NCBI GenBank assembly: GCA_903890265.1
Contig: CAITAM010000127.1
Coordinates: forward strand, 1 to 5,608
Length of the DNA: 5,608 bases
Direction: 5' to 3'
Source: an uncultured Pseudomonadota bacterium
GTDB lineage: Bacteria > Pseudomonadota > Gammaproteobacteria > Steroidobacterales > Steroidobacteraceae
Part shown: piece by piece, positions 1-5,576 of the stretch
Position numbering within the stretch: the first letter of the stretch is position 1
Layout: each line of letters begins with the position of its first letter
The notes under the pieces: model-generated
Told to the model about the DNA's origin: nothing
The model's input: only the letters and a program-made list of their open reading frames with translations
Databases searched by the model: none
Program-made: the position numbers and the translations under genes

Positions 1-1070
1 CCGGCACCGGCCGCGGCCACGAGGCGGTCCTTGACCCCGAGCCGCACCAGGAGGCCCTTGAGCGAGGCCTTGATCGCGCGGCCGCGGCGGGCGCGTTCGG
101 CCGCACCGGGCCGCGGCCAGGCTTCGACCGTTGCCACGTGGCGCAGCTCGCTCGCGAAGCGCAGCTTGAAAGCCTCCGCGCCGCGCGTGAAGTCGAGGCC
201 CGCCGCACCCTCGCGGCCGGCGCGGCGCAGGAGTTCCGCGAGCAGCACCTCGCCGGGGCCGGCCTGGGCGAGGCGGGGGTCGAAGGTCGGCTTGTACCAG
301 ATGAGCTCGTCCTGCGAGCGCAGGCCGACGTGCATGGCAACCGGACGCCCGCCGGACTCGACGACCGTGAAGAGCAGCGGGCCGCCGGGCTCGGCCGAGC
401 CGATGAGCGCGCTGTAGAACTCGACGTTGCGCGGCTCGAGAAAAAGGCTCGGGGTCGCGGTCAGGGCCCAGCGCTCGATGTGCTGCGCGACGAAGCGCGG
501 CAGCCACGGCTCGATCTCGGCCGCGGCATCGAGGTGCCGAAAGCCGAGCGCACCGTGCTCGGCGAGCCGGCGCTCGTGGCGCTTCAGGCTGTCCTTGTCC
601 AGCAGGCTGTCGAGCGAGCGCACGGCGAAGCGCACCCTCGGGCACGGCACGGCGCCGTGGCGGTGCGCGCCGAGCGCGAGCAGCCGCGTCGACAGGAGGC
701 CCGTCACCGGCAGGTCGTTGAGGCACAGCCGCTGCCAGCGCGCCGTGCGCTCGAGCAGCGCAGCGACCAGTGCGTCGACGACGTCGGCCCGTTCGCCGGC
801 CACCAGCACGCCACCGTAGTCGGCGTGCTCCTCGCCCATGAGCCGCAGCGTCGCGCCACGGGAGAGGTAAAAGGCGCCAAGGCCCACGAGCGTGCCGCCC
901 TCGCGCACCGCGAGCACCACCGGCTCGCCCGCGCCCCAGACCGGCCACCACGCGTTGAGCCACCACCACGACTGAAAGACCGTGGCACCGGGGGCACGGC
1001 TCTCCAGATCGAGCCAGGCGGTGCGGCCGATGGCGTCGAGCGAGCGGTGCGCCTCGACGGTGAGCGTCAT
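1..1070 (-). CDS. CelD/BioF2-like GNAT-fold acetyltransferase (FemAB-like), C-terminus cut by window edge
   Basis: I translated this frame by hand. It stays open for 356 codons from the ATG at 1070 to the left edge, so the 3' end is missing. Family signatures are visible. There is an N-terminal FQSWWWLNAWW segment (residues 32-42), then a VVLAVREG-type strand. A central helical part (about 155-225) contains KRHERRL. The C-terminal GNAT half has GRPVAMHVGL (241-250), WYKPTFDP (258-265) and FTRGAEAFKLRF (294-305), which matches the usual F-x-RG-x-E-x-YK-x-R signature with F in place of Y. Known: proteins of this type (Pfam Acetyltransf_6 family) lie in cellulose, capsule and exosortase-associated polysaccharide loci and are thought to acylate sugars or carrier-linked intermediates in the cytoplasm. 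The substrate cannot be read from sequence. The ATG overlaps the deacetylase stop codon as ATGA and has only a weak purine stretch upstream, so translation is probably coupled. The basic C-terminus (about 325-350) suggests the protein is nearly complete. Confidence 0.85.
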   Translation of the reverse strand, partial: MTLTVEAHRSLDAIGRTAWLDLESRAPGATVFQSWWWLNAWWPVWGAGEPVVLAVREGGTLVGLGAFYLSRGATLRLMGEEHADYGGVLVAGERADVVDALVAALLERTARWQRLCLNDLPVTGLLSTRLLALGAHRHGAVPCPRVRFAVRSLDSLLDKDSLKRHERRLAEHGALGFRHLDAAAEIEPWLPRFVAQHIERWALTATPSLFLEPRNVEFYSALIGSAEPGGPLLFTVVESGGRPVAMHVGLRSQDELIWYKPTFDPRLAQAGPGEVLLAELLRRAGREGAAGLDFTRGAEAFKLRFASELRHVATVEAWPRPGAAERARRGRAIKASLKGLLVRLGVKDRLVAAAGA

Positions 1071-2107
1071 GCGGGCCGGGGTCTCGCGGCGCGCCCGGCC
1101 ATCTCGCCCGCCGGCACGTCGACGTGCCGCCCGGTGAGGCGCGACTGCAGGTAGGTCAGGCCGTCCATCTCGTGGCGGAAGGTCGACGCCTCGTGCGCGG
1201 CGCCAAAGCGCGGCAGGGCGAAGGGATTGGCGACGGCCGGCAGCAGCATGCCGGTCGAGGCGGTTGCGTTGGTGCAGCCGGCGGCGCGCGCGGCGTCGAT
1301 CGCCCGCCGGTCAAAGTCGACCGGCCGGCCGTTCGGGTAGCAGAACGAGGTCACGGGACGGCCGAGGGCGGCCGTGAGCGAGCGCACGCTGCCAATCACC
1401 TCGTCCTCGACCTCCGGGTCGCTGCACATCGACAGGATCGGGTGGCTGCGGGTGTGCGCACCGATGTCGACGAGGGCGGGATCCAGGGCGCGCAGCGCGT
1501 CGATGCCGGCCGGCGCGAAGGCGTGCGGCGCCTTCGCCGGCAGGCTGACCTCGGCGACGGCCGCGAGGTCCTCGATGAGGTCCTCGCGCTCGGCCGTGCG
1601 CAGCGTGAGGCAGCGCGAGGAAAGCACGTCCCAGGCCCGCTCGCGCTCGGCCCGCGTGCCGAGCGGGAAGGCCGTGGCATCGGCCTCGCCCGGTACGGCG
1701 AGGCGCGCGACCTTCGCCTGCTCGCAGACGTAGCGCAGCCGGTCGAACCACAGCCAGAGGTTGCCGGCCGCGAACTCGCTGACCACGTACAGGGTCGCGG
1801 GCACGGCGTACTTCTCGAGCAGCGGGTAGGCGTGGTCGAGAAAATCGCGGTAGCCGTCATCGACGGTGAGCACCACCGCCCGGCGCGGCAGGGGCGCACC
1901 GCCGCGGCGCGCCTCGATCAGGCGCGACAGCGGCATCGGCACGAAGTGGCGGGTCAGGTACGCGAGGTGGTACTCGAAGGCCTCGGGCGCGAGGGCGCGG
2001 CCCCCGTCCGGCGCGAAGCGGTGGTAGAACAGGATGCGCGGCTGGCCCGCGGTCAGCCAGCGGGCCAGGGGGCCAAGAGCAGCACCGGCAGCACGGCGAA
2101 ACACCAA
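1067..2107 (-). CDS. NodB-type polysaccharide deacetylase
   Basis: A metal-dependent carbohydrate esterase (CE4/NodB fold) that would remove N- or O-acetyl groups from a polysaccharide or a lipid-linked intermediate. Counting from the TTG at 2107 (346 residues), ILFYHRF (25-31) opens the fold. TVDDGY carries the catalytic base D83 and metal ligand D84. A WLWFDRL segment (118-124) is typical of this subfamily. HTRSH gives metal ligands H218 and H222, and YPNG (257-260) is the substrate-side motif. All key residues are present, so the enzyme looks intact. There is no signal peptide or membrane span, so it is probably cytoplasmic or peripherally bound. The frame is open to a GTG at 2170, but that start has no SD and adds 21 residues unlike the family's N-terminus. 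A GAGGA at 2115-2119 lies 7 bases before the TTG and 10 before the GTG at 2104. The stop overlaps the next gene's ATG, forming an operon with the GNAT protein. Function is confident; the exact start is not. Confidence 0.9.
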   Translation of the reverse strand: MVFRRAAGAALGPLARWLTAGQPRILFYHRFAPDGGRALAPEAFEYHLAYLTRHFVPMPLSRLIEARRGGAPLPRRAVVLTVDDGYRDFLDHAYPLLEKYAVPATLYVVSEFAAGNLWLWFDRLRYVCEQAKVARLAVPGEADATAFPLGTRAERERAWDVLSSRCLTLRTAEREDLIEDLAAVAEVSLPAKAPHAFAPAGIDALRALDPALVDIGAHTRSHPILSMCSDPEVEDEVIGSVRSLTAALGRPVTSFCYPNGRPVDFDRRAIDAARAAGCTNATASTGMLLPAVANPFALPRFGAAHEASTFRHEMDGLTYLQSRLTGRHVDVPAGEMAGRAARPRPA

Positions 2108-2114
2108 ACCCGTA

Positions 2115-2119
2115 TCCTC
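2115..2119 (-). promoter_or_regulatory. Shine-Dalgarno site deciding the deacetylase start
   Basis: On the minus strand GAGGA is followed by 7 bases and then TTG (2107), with GTG (2104) right after. The alternative upstream GTG at 2170 has no purine-rich site in front of it. This is the reason for preferring the shorter deacetylase. Confidence 0.5.
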
Positions 2120-2223
2120 GAGCACGCGCGAAGTCCGGGTACGGTACGCGACTTCCGCACCATCCTCCACGACGGTCGTGCGACAGGGCGACCCCGCCCC
2201 CCGGCGGGCAACGACGGCCGCGG

Positions 2224-2251
2224 TTGACCCGGAGACGCGGTAATCTATACA
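2224..2251 (+). promoter_or_regulatory. Sigma70-like promoter of the tRNA-Val gene
   Basis: TTGACC (2224-2229) is a 5/6 match to the -35 box. A 16-base spacer leads to TATACA (2246-2251), a 4/6 match to the -10 box. Transcription would start near 2257-2260, about 40 bases before the mature tRNA. The bases after the -10 box (GTACCGGGCCCC) are G+C-rich. That is the kind of discriminator known at stringently controlled stable-RNA promoters, so growth-rate or ppGpp control is a reasonable inference. It is the only candidate this strong near the tRNA. Confidence 0.6.
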
Positions 2252-2279
2252 GTACCGGGCCCCGAGAGGGTCCTCGATC

Positions 2280-2296
2280 GGTAGGGAAACCCTACC
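2280..2296 (+). repeat. Perfect inverted repeat (hairpin) in the tRNA 5' leader
   Basis: GGTAGGG (2280-2286), an AAA loop and CCCTACC (2290-2296) form a perfect 7-bp stem that ends 4 bases before the first base of the mature tRNA. There is no T-run, so it is not an intrinsic terminator. In the precursor it would stack close to the RNase P cleavage site, so a role in 5' processing or precursor stability is possible. This is inference from position only. Confidence 0.6.
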
Positions 2297-2300
2297 CGGC

Positions 2301-2375
2301 GGGCGGTTAGCTCAGCGGTAGAGCACTGCTTTCACACGGCAGGGGTCACAGGTTCAAGCCCTGTACCGCCCACCA
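2301..2375 (+). tRNA. tRNA-Val (anticodon CAC), CCA encoded
   Basis: A full cloverleaf can be drawn. The acceptor stem GGGCGGT/ACCGCCC (2301-2307/2365-2371) has seven perfect pairs. The D stem is GCTC/GAGC with a 7-base loop. The anticodon stem is CTGCT/GGCAG around the loop TTCACAC, with anticodon CAC at 2333-2335. The variable loop is GGGTC. The T stem is ACAGG/CCTGT with the loop TTCAAGC. Discriminator A (2372) is followed by encoded CCA (2373-2375). CAC reads GUG codons, which are abundant in GC-rich genomes. The pair closing the anticodon loop is a T-G wobble. The tRNA has its own upstream promoter and diverges from the deacetylase operon. No T-rich terminator hairpin follows it. Confidence 0.97.
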
Positions 2376-2616
2376 ATACTCCCCCACGCCTTACAGCCCC
2401 ACAGCAATCGCCCGGGTGGGACTATGCGCTCGGCGCCTTGTCGGGCTCAGAGAACGGGGTGAATGCCGGTCGGTGCCCCTGACATACAGGATTGTCGACG
2501 CACTTCGACAGACCATGGCGCACCCGCCCGACAGACCGCCACGTCAATCCGCGCAAATGTCCCGCATGCGTTGTTAGAGCCTCCTAACGTGCTCAGTTCA
2601 CTAATTCAGGCAGTGC
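2376..2616. other. Gene-free spacer between the tRNA and the methyltransferase
   Basis: These 241 bases separate two convergently transcribed units. I see no convincing gene, and the short open frames here have no family features. Small structures present are a 6-bp hairpin, TGTCGA (2493-2498) with TCGACA (2505-2510); a 9-base direct repeat CGACAGACC at 2506-2514 and 2529-2537; and a 5-bp hairpin, GTTAG (2573-2577) with CTAAC (2584-2588). No intrinsic terminator with a T-run was found for either neighbour. No second copy of the tRNA 3' end is visible. Confidence 0.6.
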
Positions 2617-3315
2617 TTATGACGGCTTTTGTATCCAGCAGAGTAAATGGGTGCGCAGGAAAGGGAATACATTGGCGACGGGGTACAATCCGGGGTGCAT
2701 GATCGCCAGCCGACGCGCGATCGGCGGCGCGAGCGTCACGCGCTGGTGACGTACCGTTGCCTCGGGGAAAAGGGTCCGCACGCGACGTAGGGGAACACCA
2801 CGGACATCCGGATTGCTGGGATTGTTGAAGACGAAGTCATACCAGAGCACGCCCCCGCCGGGCTTTACCCAACGCCACATGGAATTGGCCAAATCCGCTT
2901 GGTATTTATCGTCCAGCAAAGACGAAAAGACGACTGACTGATAAACGATATCCTGAGTATGCGCAGGAATGTTTGCGGTCGCCGCATCGTCATTGAAGAT
3001 CTGGACTGCCAGCGGCAAAGCTCGCCGTGCGAGCGCCGCGCGATCGGGAAGCAGCTCGATCCCGGCCAGTCGTTCCGGTGAGAATCCGATTCGCAAGAAC
3101 TCAAGCAACCCGCCGCCGGCTCCCGCACCGACCCCCAATAGGTTCAGCTGCGACAGATCGCGAAACCCCAGGCGCGCAAACAACCGCAGTACCGCGCGCT
3201 GACGCTCGTGCATCTTCTGCCAGTTATCCGGGGACAGCATGCTGTAGCGCCGCCCGTCAGTGCCTAGGTCACGCCGCGCGTAGCGTCGGGCAATTAAGTC
3301 GGCTTCACTCACCAC
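2617..3315 (-). CDS. Class I SAM-dependent methyltransferase, methyltransferase type 11-like
   Basis: A Rossmann-fold methyltransferase of about 232 residues if it starts at the GTG at 3315. The N-terminal EADLIARRYARRD segment and the M-x-ERQRAVLRLF helix are typical of type 11-like enzymes found in polysaccharide and glycan clusters. Motif I is LLGVGAGAGGG (59-69). Acidic E87 in GIEL would hold the ribose hydroxyls, and NDDAA (108-112) is the adenine-side motif. DIVYQSVVFSSLLDD and KPGGGVLWYDF (151-161) form strands 4-5. NPDVRGVPLRR and RTHLLCW at the end are subfamily landmarks. Odd: the acidic residue usually at the start of motif I is G61. The frame is open upstream to a GTG at 3534, but those 73 extra residues look non-coding. 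There is no clear SD before 3315 or the adjacent GTG at 3312, so the start is uncertain. Codon use is more A/T-rich than in the neighbours (TTA, CTA, ATA, AAT). The acceptor is unknown; a sugar is only an inference from the family and the nearby polysaccharide genes. Confidence 0.82.
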   Translation of the reverse strand: MVSEADLIARRYARRDLGTDGRRYSMLSPDNWQKMHERQRAVLRLFARLGFRDLSQLNLLGVGAGAGGGLLEFLRIGFSPERLAGIELLPDRAALARRALPLAVQIFNDDAATANIPAHTQDIVYQSVVFSSLLDDKYQADLANSMWRWVKPGGGVLWYDFVFNNPSNPDVRGVPLRRVRTLFPEATVRHQRVTLAPPIARRLAIMHPGLYPVANVFPFLRTHLLCWIQKPS

Positions 3316-3435
3316 GCAGGGAGAATCCCGGTTAACAGCGCCCGCGACGAACGGAGTCCGCGGACCGCCTCTGAGGCAAAGCGCGAGTCGCGCGAGGCCG
3401 CATGGCACTGACACACTCGCTGCCACAACAACCTT

Positions 3436-3441
3436 ATTATG
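3436..3441 (-). promoter_or_regulatory. Possible -10 box for the methyltransferase
   Basis: On the minus strand CATAAT is a 5/6 match to TATAAT within an A+T-rich patch. With a 17-base spacer the -35 position reads CGGTCG, which is poor, so an activator would be expected. Transcription would begin near 3429, inside the longest methyltransferase frame and upstream of the GTG at 3315. That agrees with the shorter protein. Weak evidence. Confidence 0.25.
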
Positions 3442-3574
3442 TAGCGCTATCACCCCAGCGACCGGTCGTCGGCAGCCGAGGAATCTCGAGCGTATCACGG
3501 AAAGATGCGCGCTGACTGCGGCCGAACCGCGCACTCGCTACTCGCGCGGTTAGCCCCCCCGACGGATCGGATCC

Positions 3575-3589
3575 GAGCCTGGCAGGCTC
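3575..3589. repeat. 15-base dyad in the divergent promoter region
   Basis: GAGCCTG and CAGGCTC are perfect inverted 7-base arms around a single G, followed by TTGCCTTTTCC. The one-base centre suits a dimeric protein operator better than an RNA hairpin. As RNA it could fold as a 5-bp stem with a 5-base loop. No regulator can be named. Confidence 0.4.
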
Positions 3590-3618
3590 TTGCCTTTTCC
3601 GCCGGCGCACGGGCGTGT

Positions 3619-3633
3619 CACGGCGGTGCCGTG
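3619..3633. repeat. 6-bp GC-rich hairpin in the divergent region
   Basis: CACGGC (3619-3624), loop GGT, and GCCGTG (3628-3633) pair perfectly. No T-run follows. Short GC-rich hairpins are common by chance at this base composition, so a function is not claimed. Confidence 0.35.
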
Positions 3634-3825
3634 CAGTCGCCGCAGATGCCGGGTGTTGAAAATGTCTCCGAAACCCGCCGTCGGCGCGCGTTTTGGGAGC
3701 CAGTCCCTAGTACTATGGCACCCCTTAGTTCAGGCTTTGTTTCGTCGTGTGACGTGCGTCGCAGCAGGTCGGGACAGGTACGCAACGCGCGCCGCGCAAT
3801 TCGCCGCGAGGCCACAGGGACGAGT

Positions 3826-3830
3826 GGGAG
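3826..3830 (+). promoter_or_regulatory. Shine-Dalgarno site for the dimethylformamidase-like gene
   Basis: GGGAG ends 6 bases before the GTG at 3837. The next in-frame start, GTG at 3852, has a purine stretch only one base away, which is too close. This decides the start and keeps the basic RRR signal-peptide head in the protein. Confidence 0.65.
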
Positions 3831-3836
3831 AGCAGG

Positions 3837-5564
3837 GTGCGTCGTCGGAGTGTGTTAGCCAAACGCGTTGGCCGTTGCGCGCCAGTGATCGCGGGCCTTG
3901 CGGGCGCTGCGCTCGCACTCGTGCTCGGTGTCGCCGAGGGCGAGTCGCCGGTACGCGTGGCGCCTCCGCGCATCATTCGAACGTTGCCGGTGTCCGGCGC
4001 CGGCGTCAGCACGATTGGCGCGAATTGGCGCATCGTCCAGGAGAACAGTTTCCCGGGCACGACGGCCTGGAAGCCGGACCCCGCGCATTACCGGGTGCCC
4101 ACCGCGGACGCCGACGGGGTGATCCCCATCCGTGGTTATGCCTCGGCGACCAGCGTCAACCACGGCGAGCAGATCACCTTCTACGTCACCAACCATCCGG
4201 GCCGCAAAGCGACCGATGCGGAGCCGACCTTCGATCTCGAGATTTTTCGCCTCGGCTACTACGGGGGCACCGGCGGGCGGTCCCTGACGAAGGTGAGCTC
4301 GATCGCCGGGACCCGCCAGCCGCCGTGCGTGCGCAGCGCGCCGCCACCCGCGGGGTCCGGACTCGTCGAATGCCACTGGAGCCCGAGCTACACGCTCGCC
4401 GTGCCGGCCGCGTGGACGAGTGGCGTGTACGTCGCGCAGCTGATCAACAGCGAGCACTACGAAACGTACGTGCCGTTCGTCGTCCGCGACGACGCGGTCG
4501 CCGCCGACTTCCTCTACCAGCAGCCCGTCGCGACCTACCAGGCCTACAACAACTTCGGCGGGCGCAGCCTGTACAAGTGCGACACCGAGGATTGCCCCAA
4601 GAGCCCGGCAAAACTGCCCGGCACTCGGGTCTCTTTCGACCGTCCGTATGCCGATCAGTGGGGCGCGGGGCAGCTCTTCTACCGCGACTTCTCCGAGCAG
4701 AAGTTCATCTTCCATCTGGAGCAGATGGGCTACGACGTGACCTATTCGACGGACGTGGATACGCACGCGAATCCCGCCCGGTTGCTGACGGTGCGCGGCT
4801 TCCTCGCGGTGGGCCACGGCGAGTACTGGTCGCGGGAGATGTACGACGCGATGCAGGTCGCCCGCGACCACGGCACGCACCTTGCGTTCTTCAGTGGCAA
4901 CACCGGGTACTGGCAGATCCGCTTCGAGCCGTCGACCACGGGTGTGCCGAACCGGACCATCGTCTGCTACAAGGCGCAGCCCGACCCCAATCCCGACCCC
5001 GCCTACCGCACGCGTAACTGGCGCACGCTCGGCCGACCGGAGCAGACCCTGCTCGGCGTGCAGTGGGGCAACGGCATGGATTACCTCCCGGGCCCGGACG
5101 GCACCTACGCGCCGGGTACGGGGTTCCCGCTGACCGTGCACGGCGCCTCGCACTGGATCTATGCCGGCACGGGGGTTCAGGAAGGGCAGCAGGTTGCCGA
5201 CGTCGTTGGTCAGGAATGGGATTCGGTCAACGCAGGTACGCCCTTGCCACCCAATACGGCCTTTGACGTGGTTGCCCACACGACCATGACCTACGACCCG
5301 AAGGGCGTGCCGGGCAGCACCACGATCTACCCGCCGCCGTACTACTCCGCGACGGCCGATACGGTGGTCTACACCGCGTACAGCGGGGCGCTGGTGTTCA
5401 ACGCCGGGACCATCATCTGGGGCCACGCGATGGACGAATCCCCCATCGTGCTGCAGATGACCCACAACGTGCTCGACCGCTTCCTCGCGATCACGCCCGA
5501 TCCGTCCGCCAACCCGCTCGTCAGGGGCATCCTGTCCATCAACGCCGTCGTCGCCGACGACTGA
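3837..5564 (+). CDS. Exported N,N-dimethylformamidase large (beta) subunit-like protein
   Basis: 575 residues from a GTG start with a good SD. Residues 1-33 look like a Sec signal peptide: MRRR head, then a hydrophobic stretch (about 17-33) ending GVA. A beta-rich N-terminal domain follows (about 60-215), with VIPIRGYASATSV, EIFRLGYYGG and TSGVYVAQL. The large domain (about 220-555) carries YQAYNNFGG (235-242), SFDRPY (266-271), GYDVTY (298-303), GHGEYWS (326-332), AFFSGNTGYW (350-359), NRTIVCYK (372-379) and RPEQTLLG (400-407). These belong to the family named after the dimethylformamidase large subunit, whose studied member hydrolyses an amide at a mononuclear iron held by two Tyr and one Glu. 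Y330, Y358 and E329 sit in the conserved motifs, but I cannot align them to the known ligands. Cysteine pairs C164/C179 and C248/C253 could form disulfides outside the cytoplasm. No small-subunit gene is visible beside it, so amidase activity on dimethylformamide is not implied. It is followed by another ORF after 12 bases. Confidence 0.82.
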   Translation: MRRRSVLAKRVGRCAPVIAGLAGAALALVLGVAEGESPVRVAPPRIIRTLPVSGAGVSTIGANWRIVQENSFPGTTAWKPDPAHYRVPTADADGVIPIRGYASATSVNHGEQITFYVTNHPGRKATDAEPTFDLEIFRLGYYGGTGGRSLTKVSSIAGTRQPPCVRSAPPPAGSGLVECHWSPSYTLAVPAAWTSGVYVAQLINSEHYETYVPFVVRDDAVAADFLYQQPVATYQAYNNFGGRSLYKCDTEDCPKSPAKLPGTRVSFDRPYADQWGAGQLFYRDFSEQKFIFHLEQMGYDVTYSTDVDTHANPARLLTVRGFLAVGHGEYWSREMYDAMQVARDHGTHLAFFSGNTGYWQIRFEPSTTGVPNRTIVCYKAQPDPNPDPAYRTRNWRTLGRPEQTLLGVQWGNGMDYLPGPDGTYAPGTGFPLTVHGASHWIYAGTGVQEGQQVADVVGQEWDSVNAGTPLPPNTAFDVVAHTTMTYDPKGVPGSTTIYPPPYYSATADTVVYTAYSGALVFNAGTIIWGHAMDESPIVLQMTHNVLDRFLAITPDPSANPLVRGILSINAVVADD

Positions 5565-5569
5565 AGAGG
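5564..5569 (+). promoter_or_regulatory. Shine-Dalgarno site for the downstream ORF
   Basis: AAGAGG begins at the last base of the preceding stop codon and ends 7 bases before the ATG at 5577. The tight packing indicates a shared transcript. Confidence 0.55.
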
Positions 5570-5576
5570 CCGCGCC

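Larger units (their letters stand above)
3316..3836. other. Long divergent intergenic region between methyltransferase and dimethylformamidase-like gene
   Basis: These 521 bases lie between two divergent genes and should contain both promoters. I see no convincing protein gene. The leftward frame running through 3316-3534 continues the methyltransferase frame but encodes no family-like sequence. Separate entries cover a 15-base dyad (3575-3589), a hairpin (3619-3633) and a weak leftward -10 box. On the plus strand TACTAT (3711-3716) could be a -10 box but has no recognisable -35 partner. If used, it would leave a leader of about 110 bases before the GTG at 3837. Confidence 0.55.

Noticed and set aside
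138..1154. 338-codon plus-strand open frame opposite the GNAT gene
   Set aside because: The minus strand carries clear family motifs in its own frame. The plus-strand product is low-complexity Arg/Ala/Glu sequence typical of GC-rich antisense frames.
1124..2227. 367-codon plus-strand open frame opposite the deacetylase
   Set aside because: It is the antisense shadow of an intact NodB gene in GC-rich DNA. Its translation is rich in Arg, Gly and Ala with no family motif. Its length matching the longest deacetylase frame is coincidence.
2398..2420. Intrinsic terminator after the tRNA (CCCAC with GTGGG)
   Set aside because: Only a 5-bp stem with a 13-base loop and no following T-run.
2545..2590. 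Integron attC-like site suggested by CTAACAACGC and GTTAG motifs
   Set aside because: The core sites do not fit RYYYAAC/GTTRRRY at the needed positions, and there is no paired second end or long imperfect palindrome.
2463..2702. 79-codon plus-strand ORF after the tRNA
   Set aside because: No SD, no recognisable family, and its second part overlaps the 3' end of the methyltransferase in antisense.
3580..3593. Sigma54-like promoter TGGCAGGCTCTTGC
   Set aside because: The GG and GC elements are separated by 9 bases. Sigma54 promoters need 10, and one-base changes usually abolish function. The stretch is also explained by the dyad at 3575-3589.
3711..3716. TACTAT as the -10 box for the dimethylformamidase-like gene
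   Set aside because: A 4/6 match with no acceptable -35 at 16-18 bases. Not strong enough to list as a promoter.
3855..5465. 536-codon minus-strand open frame and 475-codon plus-strand frame (3590-5017) over the dimethylformamidase-like gene
   Set aside because: Both are shadows of the 3837-5564 gene, whose product has a signal peptide and conserved motifs. The shadows have none.
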